64,000 nt of DNA from Catenulispora acidiphila DSM 44928 (GTDB taxonomy: Bacteria > Actinomycetota > Actinomycetes > Streptomycetales > Catenulisporaceae). The notes beneath the pieces are model-generated. The model was given only the letters and a program-made list of their open reading frames with translations. It did not search any database and was not told the DNA's origin. Of this stretch, positions 39,473 through 48,171 are shown piece by piece (position 1 is the first letter of the stretch; each line of letters starts with the position of its first letter). The position numbers and the translations under genes were made by a program. The stretch is from assembly GCF_000024025.1 (NCBI RefSeq), contig NC_013131.1, forward strand, positions 6,820,001 through 6,884,000, written 5' to 3'.

Positions 39473-41510
39473 GCGGCGGCGAGCCCTTCGATCCGTTGCA
39501 CAGCGGGACGCTGCCGAACGCGCCGTTGTTGGCGCCGCCGTGCCCATCCACCGCGCTGACCCAGCCCCAGCTCTTGTCGTTTGCCTCGGTCCAGGCCCAC
39601 CAGTTGTTGTAGTACTGCCCGCCGCTCTCGGTCTCGGTCCGGCCCTGTGCCTGGCAGATCACCCAGTTCGTGCCCTGCGGAAGATAGCCGACGACGCCTC
39701 CGCCGCTGTTCAGGACCGGCGATCCGCCGCTGGAGCCGTTGCCCGCGGTGTCGAACGTGCAGTTGATACCGGTACCCTGCGGGGTCGAGGAGGTGCCGCC
39801 GCACGGGACCGGCGCGGGCGCCGGAGCGTGCGAGGTCGACGGCGGCGGCGCGGCGGTGGTGTGCGACGCAGGCGGGGCGGACGAGGTGTGCGCGGACGTG
39901 CCCGCCGGCGGTGCCACAGAGGAGTGCCCGGCCGAGGAGGACGTGGCCGCCTGGCCGCCCGAGGTGGCGCCCTGGGCCGGTGCGGATGCGCCGCTGGACG
40001 AGGGCGCGCTGGTGCCCGCGGGTGGAACGCCGTTGGAGGTCGGCAGGGAGTCGCCGGGCTTGGAGCTGCCGGCCGACAGGTCCCCGCCGTCCTTGCCGCC
40101 GGACGTGGTTTGCGCAGAGCTCTGGTTCGAGGCGTCTCCTTGCAACGCGGTCGCGCCGCCGGTTTTGCTGCCGCCGGATGCCAGCGCCACGCCGCCGGCG
40201 ACGATCGCGGCCAGGAGCACGGCCGCGCCGCCGATGAGCGCTACCGACTTCTTGCGCTGCGGCGGTAGCTGCTCGGTGTCGCCGGGGCGTTGGGTGCGCG
40301 GGGCGTATGGGCCTTGCGGACCTTGCGGGCCGCCGCGGCCGCCCGCGCCGCCGCGCCCGGACATGTCGCCGAAGCCCGCGGCGTTGAGCGCGTTGCCGGT
40401 GAGCGCGGCCGCGTCGCGACCGGGACCGATGTCGGCGCCGTAGCCGGCGACGCCGCCGGAGCCGACGGCCGCCCGACCCGCGCCGGACTGCCCGCCCAGG
40501 CTCCCGAAGCGGGGGTCTTGCAGGTCCAGGCGCGCGGTCTCGGCCGCCGCGTGTGCCGCCGTCAGGTCGTAGTCCCGGACGGTGTGCATCGCCAGCGGCT
40601 TGGGCAGCCAGGTCGTGGCCAGTCCGAGCGTGTCGCCGGTCGTGCCGCCGCCGGACCAGTCGGTCGTGGTGACCGGGACGCCGGGCCAGTCGCTTTCGCC
40701 GCGCAGGCGCTGGGCCTCGGCGGCGAGCCGTGCGGCGTCGGGGCGCCGGCTGGGGTCCTTGGACAGGCACTGCGTCACCAGCGGCTGAAGTTCGGTGGGC
40801 AGTTCGCTCAGGTCCGGCTCGCCGTGGACCACGCGGTAGGCGACCGTGACCGGCTCGCCGCTGCCGAAGGCGAGTTTGCCGGTGGCGGCGAAGGCGAGCA
40901 CCACGCCGCCGGCGAAGACGTCGCCGGCCGGGAGCATCGCCTGGCTCTCGATGCGCTCCGGCGCGATGAAGCCGGCCACGCCGAGCACGCCGGCGTGGGT
41001 GGCGGTGAGCTTGGTGTCGTCGGTCGCGCGGGCGATGCCGAAGTCGATCAGGCGCGGGCCGTCGGCGGCGAGCAGGATGTTGTTGGGCTTGATGTCCCGG
41101 TGCACCACGCCGGCCGCGTGCACGGCCGCGAGCGCCTGGCCCAGGCACTGCGCCAGCACCGCGACGGTCTCGGTGGGCAGCGGGCCGAAGCGGGTGACCG
41201 CGGCGTCCAGCGTCGGGCCGGCGACGTATTCGGTGGCCAGCCACGGCGATTCGGCGTCCGGGTCGGCGTCCAGCACCCGGGAGATCCACGGCCCGCTGAC
41301 CCGGCGCGCCGAGGAGATCTCGCGGCGGAAGCGGGCCCGGAAGTCGGGGTCCTGCAGGAAGTCGGTGCGGACCACCTTCACCGCGGCGGGCCGCCCGGCG
41401 GGGTCCCAGCCCAGGTAGACACTGCCCATACCGCCGGCGCCCAGCCGGCCGGTCAGGACGTACGGACCGATCCGGTGCGGGTCCCCGGCACCAAGCGTCT
41501 GCATCGTCAT
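39468..41510 (-). CDS. Transmembrane Ser/Thr protein kinase with extracellular C-terminal domain
   Basis: A 680-aa Hanks-type kinase. The kinase domain spans about residues 15-270: Gly-loop GRLGAGGMGSVY, Lys in AAVKVV, VVHRDIKPNN, IDFGIAR and GFIAPERI. A disordered Gly/Pro linker leads to one membrane helix (VALIGGAAVLLAAIVAGGVAL, about residues 424-444). The outer part is a Ser/Thr/Ala/Pro-rich stalk of about 125 residues ending in a small domain with four cysteines (CGGTSS, NCTFD, VICQAQ, PLCNGS) and several Trp (NNWWAWTEANDKSWGW). This is a sensor-like arrangement but not PASTA. ATG 41510 or ATG 41504 may start it; the latter has better spacing to GGGGGA. Confidence 0.92.
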   Translation of the reverse strand: MTMQTLGAGDPHRIGPYVLTGRLGAGGMGSVYLGWDPAGRPAAVKVVRTDFLQDPDFRARFRREISSARRVSGPWISRVLDADPDAESPWLATEYVAGPTLDAAVTRFGPLPTETVAVLAQCLGQALAAVHAAGVVHRDIKPNNILLAADGPRLIDFGIARATDDTKLTATHAGVLGVAGFIAPERIESQAMLPAGDVFAGGVVLAFAATGKLAFGSGEPVTVAYRVVHGEPDLSELPTELQPLVTQCLSKDPSRRPDAARLAAEAQRLRGESDWPGVPVTTTDWSGGGTTGDTLGLATTWLPKPLAMHTVRDYDLTAAHAAAETARLDLQDPRFGSLGGQSGAGRAAVGSGGVAGYGADIGPGRDAAALTGNALNAAGFGDMSGRGGAGGRGGPQGPQGPYAPRTQRPGDTEQLPPQRKKSVALIGGAAVLLAAIVAGGVALASGGSKTGGATALQGDASNQSSAQTTSGGKDGGDLSAGSSKPGDSLPTSNGVPPAGTSAPSSSGASAPAQGATSGGQAATSSSAGHSSVAPPAGTSAHTSSAPPASHTTAAPPPSTSHAPAPAPVPCGGTSSTPQGTGINCTFDTAGNGSSGGSPVLNSGGGVVGYLPQGTNWVICQAQGRTETESGGQYYNNWWAWTEANDKSWGWVSAVDGHGGANNGAFGSVPLCNGSKGSPPQ

Positions 41511-41595
41511 CGTCCCCCATCCCGTTCTTCGACTGACGATCAGATGGTTACCATACCGATGATGGGCATGATCATGGCCACGGTGCTGAGACTGC

Positions 41596-41641
41596 GGTCA
41601 TGCGTTGTCAGGCGCAGTCATACACGGTCATGCGCTGTCAG
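41596..41641. repeat. 16-bp direct repeat over the acyl-CoA synthetase stop codon
   Basis: GGTCATGCGTTGTCAG (41596-41611) and GGTCATGCGCTGTCAG (41626-41641) are 30 bp apart; the second contains the complement of the TGA stop at 41628-41630. Confidence 0.75.
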
Positions 41642-43226
41642 AGGCAGCGTGGATCTCGCGCAGTTCGCGCTTGAGGACCTTGCCGGAGGGGTTCTTCGGG
41701 AGCGCGGGGACGATGACCACCTTCTTGGGCGTCTTGAACCCCGCCAGCCGCGCCCGGCAGAACTCGACGACCTCCTCCGGCTCCAGCCGCTCCCCCGGCT
41801 TGACCACCACCGCCGCGCAGACCATCTCGATCCAGTACGGATCCGGCACGCCGAACACCGCCACCTCGGCGACCGCCGGGTGCTGGTAGACGGTCTCCTC
41901 GACCTCGCGGCTCGCGACGTTCTCCCCGCCGGTCTTGATCATGTCCTTCTTCCGGTCCACGACGGCGAGGTAGCCCTCCTCGTCCATGACGCCGAGGTCG
42001 CCGCTGTGGAACCAGCCGCCGCGGAAGGCCTCGGCGGTGCGCTCGGGGTCGTTCCAGTAGCCGAGCATCGTGTGCGGGCCGCGGTGCACGATCTCGCCGA
42101 CCTCGCCGCGCGGGACCTCGTTCCCGGCGTCGTCGACCACGCGGGTCTCGACGTTGAGCGCGGCACGGCCGGCCGAGCCGGGCTTGCGTTCCTGGTCCTC
42201 CGGACCGAGCACGGTGGCGACCGGGGACATCTCGGTCTGGCCGTAGAAGTTGTACAGCCGCAGCTCGGGAAGCCGGCGGCGCAGTTCGGCCAGGACCTCG
42301 ACCGGCATCGCGGCGGCACCGTAGTAGCCCTTGCGCAGGGTACTGAGATCGCGGGCGTCGAAATCGGGATGGCGCAGCAGGGCGATCCAGACCGTCGGCG
42401 GGCAGAAGAGCTTGGTGACGTGCTCCAGCTCGACGGTGCGCAGGATCGTCGCGGGATCGGCGCCGGGGAGCACGATGCTGGTGGCGCCGAGCTGGATGTC
42501 GGGGGTGAGGAAGCAGTGAAGCTGCGCGCAGTGGTAGAGCGGGAGGGCGTGGACCTCGATGTCGTCGGCGGACATGGCGCCGGTGACGATGGCACTGGTG
42601 TACTGCGCGATCAGGTTCCGGGTGGACATGACGGCGCCCTTGGGACGTGACTCCGTGCCGGAGGTGTACATGATCTGGACGGGGTCGTCGTCGGTGACGG
42701 GGGCGTCGGGCTCGTCGGCGGAGGCGTTTCGGTAGGCGGTCTCGAAGTCGAGCCAGCCTTCCGGGGTCTCGGTGGCGCCGCTACTGATCGCGGCCCTGAC
42801 GACAGGCACGATGCCGGCGACCTGGCACGCGCGGTCAGCGGTGTCGGCCAGCGCGTCCTCAGCGATGACCGCGACGGCGCCGGAATGCGTGAGAACGTAG
42901 GCGATCTCATCGGGACCCAGCATGAAATTCACCGGCACGGAGACCGCACCGAGCCGCGCGAGCGCGAAGTAGGCGACGACGAAGCCGTGCGAATTGTGCG
43001 CGAGCAACAGGACCCGATCCCCGTACCGCACACCCCGCTCAGCAAGGGCATTCGCGGCCCGACTGACGGTCACATCAAGCTCGGCAAAAGTCTGCCGCAC
43101 CCCACCGAAGACGAGCGCCAGCTTGCCAGGCTCCCGCGCAGCACTACGACGCAACAAGTCGGCAAGCGTACCGCGCCGGGCAATGGACTGGTCACCGCTC
43201 GGGTGCCACGCATTCTGGGCCGTCAT
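41628..43226 (-). CDS. Acyl-CoA synthetase (AMP-forming, FadD-like)
   Basis: A 532-aa member of the ANL superfamily that activates a carboxylic acid as acyl-AMP and then acyl-CoA. The P-loop is IMYTSGTESRPKGAV, with YNFYGQTEMSP (A5), a DLGVMDEEGYLAVVDRKKDMIKTGGENV core (A7-A8) and the catalytic Lys in NPSGKVLKREL (A10) near the C-terminus. The ATG at 43226 (MTAQNAWHPSG) is preferred to one 15 codons upstream. The substrate could be a fatty or aromatic acid. It lies 63 bp downstream of a LysR gene on the same strand and may be controlled by it. Confidence 0.92.
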   Translation of the reverse strand: MTAQNAWHPSGDQSIARRGTLADLLRRSAAREPGKLALVFGGVRQTFAELDVTVSRAANALAERGVRYGDRVLLLAHNSHGFVVAYFALARLGAVSVPVNFMLGPDEIAYVLTHSGAVAVIAEDALADTADRACQVAGIVPVVRAAISSGATETPEGWLDFETAYRNASADEPDAPVTDDDPVQIMYTSGTESRPKGAVMSTRNLIAQYTSAIVTGAMSADDIEVHALPLYHCAQLHCFLTPDIQLGATSIVLPGADPATILRTVELEHVTKLFCPPTVWIALLRHPDFDARDLSTLRKGYYGAAAMPVEVLAELRRRLPELRLYNFYGQTEMSPVATVLGPEDQERKPGSAGRAALNVETRVVDDAGNEVPRGEVGEIVHRGPHTMLGYWNDPERTAEAFRGGWFHSGDLGVMDEEGYLAVVDRKKDMIKTGGENVASREVEETVYQHPAVAEVAVFGVPDPYWIEMVCAAVVVKPGERLEPEEVVEFCRARLAGFKTPKKVVIVPALPKNPSGKVLKRELREIHAASDSA

Positions 43227-43289
43227 CGGTCCAGGCAAGCGGAGTGGCCGGGCAGCGTCAAGACCTCCCACCCCGAGCTCGCCGCTCGA

Positions 43290-44213
43290 TCAGCCCGCAG
43301 CCGCCTCGCTGTCCGGCCAGGTCCGCAGGCCTCGTGCCAGGGCCACGAAAGCGCGTTCGGCGGGTGATAGGAGGCGGTCTCGGCGGTAGGCGATCACTAC
43401 TGGGCGGGAGCGTAGGGGTGGGTCGACTTCGAGGACTGCTAGGCGGCCGTCTTTGACTTCGGTGTCGATGGCGTGTTCGGAGATCAGGGAGATGCCTAGG
43501 CCGGCTGCTACGGATTGCTTGATGGTTTCTGGGCCCCACATGTCGGCTTTGGGCATGTCGTCGAGGTCCCAGTTGATCAGGGCTGCTTCTTGGAGGTCGC
43601 GGGTTTGGGAGCCGGGTTCGCGCAGGAGGAAGCGTTCGCCTGCCAGCTGGGGTGCGGTGATGTGGGGGGTGGGGTGGGTCAGGGGGTGGCCGGGGGCGGC
43701 TACTAGGAGGAGGCGTTCGTCGAGGACTGTTTCGGTTTTCAGTTGGGGGGCTGCGGGTTGGCCGGCGACGATGGCCAGGCCGAGTTCGCCGTCCAGGAGG
43801 CGCTTGAGGATCTGGCCGTTGTTGCCGACGACGATGTCGCACTCGATGTTCTGGTGCCGTTCGCGGAAGCGTGCGAGCAGTCGTGGCAGCAGGTACGTGC
43901 CGACCGTGGTCGTGCCGCCGACTTCCAGGCGCCCGGACTGGACGCCGGATACCTCGCGGATGGCTGCGACCGCTTCCTCGGTCAGGAGGAAGATGCGGCG
44001 TGCGTACTCGGCCAGGACTTCGCCCTCGGCGGTGGGGCGGATGCGCGGGCCGGAGCGGTCTATCAGGGTTGTCTGCAGCGACTGTTCGAGGTTGCGGACG
44101 TGGTTGGAGACCGAGGGCTGGCTCATGTAGAGCTTCTGCGCGGCCGCCGAGAAGCCGCCGGTCTCGACGACGGTCAGGAAGATCGACAGGCGGTGCAAGT
44201 TCAGCTGCGTCAC
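43290..44213 (-). CDS. LysR-family regulator (CbbR/CysB-like)
   Basis: A regulator of about 307 aa from GTG 44213 (TQLNLHRLSIFLTVVETGGFSAAAQ); GTG 44231 would add six residues but its Shine-Dalgarno (AGGAGG) would sit only one base away. The winged helix ends near residue 65 (YMSQPSVSNHVRNLEQSLQT), and the effector domain shows GTTTVGTYLLPRLLARFRERHQNIECDIVVGNN, similar to CbbR/RbcR regulators. No CO2-fixation genes are in view, so the target is open: the acyl-CoA synthetase on the same strand directly downstream is the nearest candidate. LysR genes usually face their target, and this one does not. Confidence 0.88.
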   Translation of the reverse strand: MTQLNLHRLSIFLTVVETGGFSAAAQKLYMSQPSVSNHVRNLEQSLQTTLIDRSGPRIRPTAEGEVLAEYARRIFLLTEEAVAAIREVSGVQSGRLEVGGTTTVGTYLLPRLLARFRERHQNIECDIVVGNNGQILKRLLDGELGLAIVAGQPAAPQLKTETVLDERLLLVAAPGHPLTHPTPHITAPQLAGERFLLREPGSQTRDLQEAALINWDLDDMPKADMWGPETIKQSVAAGLGISLISEHAIDTEVKDGRLAVLEVDPPLRSRPVVIAYRRDRLLSPAERAFVALARGLRTWPDSEAAAG

Positions 44214-44350
44214 GGTTGGTCCACTTCCCACGCCTCCTGGCCCGTGCCCGCCAGCCTAATCCGCGGCGTTAACAGCGGGCAGATGCTCGGCGGCCGGCGC
44301 GGATCGTCGAGATGGACGTTTCCAGCGCCGCCGGGAAGCGCGAGGGGCGA

Positions 44351-45619
44351 TCAGGGAACGCGCGATGAGGGTGCCGGCATGGCGGCCATCGCCGAGACGA
44401 ACCCCAGCGGGTCGGCCAGCAACGGCTCGAACGCCTTCTCCGCGGCGCCGATCAGCGTGGAGTCCGCGCCGAGTCCCGGCGTCACCAGGCGCACGCCCTC
44501 GCGGACCACGCCGAGGCTCCCGGAGAGCAGGTTGGTGCGGATCTGCCCCTGGATGCCGGGGAACACGTCGCCGAACAGGCCGCCGAAGATCACCATGCTG
44601 GGGTTGAAGACCGTGACGATGTTCGCCACGCCCAGGGCGATCCAGCCGCCGATGTGCTCCAGCGCGCGGACCGACTTCTCATCGCCGGCCGCCGCCTCGG
44701 CGACGAGTTCGGCCACGGTCGCGCGGCGTCCGTCGGCATGGCCGGCCGCGGCCAGGATCGCCGGCTCGCCGATTTCGGTCTCCCAGCAGCCGCGCGCGCC
44801 GCAGCGGCACAGCCGGCCGGAGGGGTTGACCACCATGTGCCCGACCTCGCCGGCGTAGCCGTCGTGTCCGGACATGGCCTCGCCGCCGGCGATCACCCCG
44901 GCGCCGACGCCGACCTCGCCGACGATGTACACCAGGTCGTCGCAGCCCACTGCCACGCCCCGGGTGCGTTCGGCCAGGGCGCCGAGGTCCGCGTCGTTGC
45001 CGACCGCGACCGGGGCCTGGATGCCGAAGGTCTCCACCAGGCGGCGGTGCAGGATGTCGCCGAGCGGGGCGTCGCCCCAGTCGTCCCAGTTCATGTTGGG
45101 GACGAAACGCAGCATGCCGTCGGAGTTGCGGACGGCGGCCGGGACCGCCGCGCCCACCCCGGCGCAGAAGGCGCCGGGCGGGATGTCCTCGGAGGACAGC
45201 AGCTCGCCGGTGAAGCGCTCCAGGTGCCCCATGACGTCTTCGAGGTCGTAGTCGCCGCGCGGGCGGTACAGCTCGCGCCGGTCGAGCACCTGTCCGCCCA
45301 GGCCCACCCGGGCCGCGACGACGAAGTCGACGCCGATCATGTAGGCCAGCGCGTACACGTGCGCGGCCCTGGGCACCACGACCAGGGACGGCCGGCCGGC
45401 ACCGAGGTGCTGGCCGGGCAGCTCTTCCTCGACCAACCCGGCCGAGGACAGGTCGGCGGTCAGCGCGCCGATCGTCGAGCGGTTGAGGTTCATGCTCGCG
45501 GTGAGCACGGCGCGCGAGGTCGGTCCGTGCTGGTGGACATAGCGCAAGAGGGTCGACAGGTTGTGCCGGCGCAGTTCCTCCTGGGTCACTCCGTAAGTGA
45601 ACCCCTTGCGGGCCCTCAT
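44351..45619 (-). CDS. ROK-family regulator (Rok7B7-like) of the xylose operon
   Basis: A 422-aa ROK transcription factor. The N-terminal winged helix (residues about 15-75, LLRYVHQHGPTSRAVLTASMNLNRSTIGALTADL) is followed by the ROK sugar-kinase fold: the substrate segment VGEVGVGAGVIAGGEAMSGHDGYAGEVGHMVV and the zinc motif CRCGARGCWE. In Streptomyces the ROK regulator Rok7B7 lies next to xylFGH and controls xylose uptake, carbon catabolite control and secondary metabolism; here too it is downstream of xylFGH, in the same direction. The ATG at 45619 has AGGAGAG upstream; the longer reading from 45706 has no family character. Confidence 0.92.
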   Translation of the reverse strand: MRARKGFTYGVTQEELRRHNLSTLLRYVHQHGPTSRAVLTASMNLNRSTIGALTADLSSAGLVEEELPGQHLGAGRPSLVVVPRAAHVYALAYMIGVDFVVAARVGLGGQVLDRRELYRPRGDYDLEDVMGHLERFTGELLSSEDIPPGAFCAGVGAAVPAAVRNSDGMLRFVPNMNWDDWGDAPLGDILHRRLVETFGIQAPVAVGNDADLGALAERTRGVAVGCDDLVYIVGEVGVGAGVIAGGEAMSGHDGYAGEVGHMVVNPSGRLCRCGARGCWETEIGEPAILAAAGHADGRRATVAELVAEAAAGDEKSVRALEHIGGWIALGVANIVTVFNPSMVIFGGLFGDVFPGIQGQIRTNLLSGSLGVVREGVRLVTPGLGADSTLIGAAEKAFEPLLADPLGFVSAMAAMPAPSSRVP

Positions 45620-45710
45620 GGTTCTCTCCTCGCTGCGCGTTTCCCCGCTCTGTGGGCCGGTTTCAGCCGGTCCCGGACCTTGATGAACCGAGACCGGCTG
45701 ACTCACCGCC

Positions 45711-47027
45711 TCAGTGCGAGTCGCCTCGGCCGACGCGGCGCGAGGTCGCGTCGAACCCGGCCGCGAGGAGCAGCACCAGACCGGTGACGATCCACTGCCA
45801 GGCCTGGCTGTTCGCGCCCTTGATCAGGTCGCCCATACCGTTCTGGATCACCGCCACCACCAGGCCGCCCCACACGGCGTCCATGATGCGGCCGCGTCCG
45901 CCGAACAGGCTGGTGCCACCGATGACGGCCGCGCCGACGGCGAGGAGCAGGGTGTTGCCGGCGCCGAAGTTCGAGGCCACCGACTCCAGCTGCGAGGCCT
46001 GCACGACACCGGCCACCGCGGCCAGCGTGGAGCAGATCACGAACACCGAGATCCGGATCCGGTCGACCCGGATACCGGCCCGGCGCGAGGCCTCGTCGTT
46101 GCCGCCGACGGCGTAGACGTGGCGCCCGTACCGGGTGCGGCTGAGCAGGAAGGTCAGGCCCACCGTCAGGACGATCAGCAGCAGGACGACCCAGGGGATG
46201 CCCTCGATCTTCAGGTTGTTGAAGAAGGCGTTCTGCTGGATCGCGCGGTTCTCGCCGAGCAGGTAGACGAACACCGCCCCGAGGATGAGCATCAGCAGCG
46301 TCTTGGCGAAGGTCACCAGGGCCGGCTCGGCCTCCAGGCCCGCCGAGCGCCGGCTCACCGCGATGCGCAGCTTGACCAGGGCGTAGCCGCCGGCCACCAC
46401 GGCCAGCATGACCCAGCCCAGCCACAGCGGCATCAGGTTGTTGTTGTAGCCCTCGAGCGTGATGATCGGCTTGGCGGCCTGGTCCGGCAGGGAGATCGAG
46501 CCGGCCTTGCCGACCTGCATCAGCACGATGCCCTGGAAGGACAGGAACGCGGCCAGGGTGACCACGAAGGAGGGGATGCGCACCTTGGCGCGCAGCCATC
46601 CGATCAGGAAGCCCAGGACCGCGCCGGTGACGATCGCGGCCAGCACGGCCACGTACCACGGCAGGCTGTGCCGCACGATCATGACCGCCATCAGCGCCGC
46701 GCACACGCCGGAGGCGGTGCCCGCGCTCAGGTCGATCTCGCCCAGCAGCAGGACGAAGATCAGGCCCATGGCCAGCACGATGATCGGTGCGGCCTGGGTG
46801 ACCAGGTTGGCGATGTTGTACAGCGACAGGAAGCCGTTCTGCACGATCGCGAAGAAGATGACCAGGACGACCAGCCCGGCCACGGCGGGCATGGAGCCCA
46901 GCTCGCCGCCGCGGGCGCGCTCGAGGCGGTTGCGGCCGTAGGCCAAGAGCGTGCCGGCCGCGCCGGTCTCCGGAACCGTCTCGCCGGTGGCGGTCGCGGT
47001 GCCGGTCGGGTTCTCGGTAGCGGTCAT
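45711..47027 (-). CDS. xylH: Sugar ABC transporter permease XylH
   Basis: A 438-aa inner-membrane permease of the BPD_transp_2 family with about ten helices. The repeat segment LGEIDLSAGTASGVCAALMAV is the hallmark of ribose/xylose/galactose permeases, and GGNDEASRRAGIRVDRIRISVFVICS is the cytoplasmic loop that touches the ATPase. The start ATG at 47027 overlaps the stop of xylG (ATGA), so both are coupled. An N-terminal extension of about 45 residues is Thr/Gly-rich. It completes the xylose uptake system with XylG and XylF. Confidence 0.93.
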   Translation of the reverse strand: MTATENPTGTATATGETVPETGAAGTLLAYGRNRLERARGGELGSMPAVAGLVVLVIFFAIVQNGFLSLYNIANLVTQAAPIIVLAMGLIFVLLLGEIDLSAGTASGVCAALMAVMIVRHSLPWYVAVLAAIVTGAVLGFLIGWLRAKVRIPSFVVTLAAFLSFQGIVLMQVGKAGSISLPDQAAKPIITLEGYNNNLMPLWLGWVMLAVVAGGYALVKLRIAVSRRSAGLEAEPALVTFAKTLLMLILGAVFVYLLGENRAIQQNAFFNNLKIEGIPWVVLLLIVLTVGLTFLLSRTRYGRHVYAVGGNDEASRRAGIRVDRIRISVFVICSTLAAVAGVVQASQLESVASNFGAGNTLLLAVGAAVIGGTSLFGGRGRIMDAVWGGLVVAVIQNGMGDLIKGANSQAWQWIVTGLVLLLAAGFDATSRRVGRGDSH

Positions 47028-47965
47028 GCCGTCACCCCGTCGGTTCCGTCGGATTCGTTGGAGGCCTGCTCGCCCTGGTTCGCCTCGGCCGCGCTCAGGG
47101 CGTCGGAGACCCCGGTGCCGCCGGCGGCGTTGAGGCCGTTGCCGTTGGCGCCGTTGCCGTTGGCGCCGGGCTGCAGGCCCAGGTCCCCGGAGCGGCCGGC
47201 GGTGATCAGCTCGACGATCTGGGTCTGGGTCACCTCGGAGCGCTTGACCTGAGCGGCCATCCGCCCCAGGTACAGCGCGGCGATGCGGTCGGAGACCTCG
47301 AGCACGTCGCGCATGTTGTGCGAGATCAGGATGACCGCGTGGCCGCGGTCGGCCAGCCGGCGCACCAGTTCCAGGACCTGCGCGGTCTGGGCCACGCCGA
47401 GCGCGGCGGTCGGCTCGTCGAGGATGACGACCTTGGAGTTCCACAGCACGGACTTGGCGATCGCGACCGTCTGGCGCTGGCCGCCGGACAGGCTGGAGAC
47501 CTGCTGGCGCAGCGACTTCACGGTGCGGACCGACAGGCCGGCCAGGGTCTCCCCGGCCAGGCGCTCCATGGCGTTCTCATCCAGCGTGCGCCAGCCGGAG
47601 ACGCGCTCGCGGCCCAGGAACATGTTGCCGACGATGTCCAGGTTCTCGCACAGCGCGAGGTCCTGGTAGACGATCTCGATGCCCAGCGCGGCGGCGTCGC
47701 GCGGGTCGTGGACCTTGACGTCGTTGCCCTCGAAGACGTAGTCGCCGCTGTCGATGGAGTACGTGCCACCGATGCACTTGACCAGCGTGGACTTGCCGGC
47801 GCCGTTGTCGCCGACCAGGGCGGTGACCTCTCCGGCGTGCGCCTCGAAGTCGACGTCCTGCAGCACATGGACCGGGCCGAAGGACTTGTTGACACTCCGC
47901 AACTGAAGGATCGGCTCGCCCGACCCCGCCGTCCGGGGTGCCGCGGACGTGGTTGTTTCCGTCAC
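47024..47965 (-). CDS. xylG: Sugar ABC transporter ATP-binding protein XylG, single-domain form
   Basis: A 313-aa ATPase with one nucleotide-binding domain: Walker A GDNGAGKSTLVKC, Q-loop IVYQDLALCENLDIVGNMFLG, signature LSGGQRQTVAIAKSV, Walker B VVILDEPTAALG, His switch ILISHNM. Canonical XylG/RbsA/MglA proteins of Gram-negatives are about 500 aa with two such domains; actinomycete systems often use the short form, which presumably dimerises. The C-terminal about 70 residues are disordered, with NGNGANGNGLN repeats. No second ATPase is in view. Confidence 0.92.
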   Translation of the reverse strand: MTETTTSAAPRTAGSGEPILQLRSVNKSFGPVHVLQDVDFEAHAGEVTALVGDNGAGKSTLVKCIGGTYSIDSGDYVFEGNDVKVHDPRDAAALGIEIVYQDLALCENLDIVGNMFLGRERVSGWRTLDENAMERLAGETLAGLSVRTVKSLRQQVSSLSGGQRQTVAIAKSVLWNSKVVILDEPTAALGVAQTAQVLELVRRLADRGHAVILISHNMRDVLEVSDRIAALYLGRMAAQVKRSEVTQTQIVELITAGRSGDLGLQPGANGNGANGNGLNAAGGTGVSDALSAAEANQGEQASNESDGTDGVTA

Positions 47966-48171
47966 CTCACACCTCTCTCAACTCATGACGCCCAGCAATC
48001 GAACGGTCGAGCCAGAGCGGTCGAGCCCGAACGGTCTTGCCTTCAGCGACCGTCTCCGGACCGCCGTATGGGCTTCGCAGGGGGGTTATAGAGCTCCCGC
48101 GCGGAGCACTGACCAGCGGCGACAGCATCGGAAGTGAGAAACCCGATGCGGCCGCCGCGGGTCGCTTGGTG

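Noticed and set aside
47024-47965. Truncated xylG pseudogene
   Set aside because: The single nucleotide-binding domain is intact with all motifs and couples by ATGA to xylH; short XylG forms are normal in actinomycetes.
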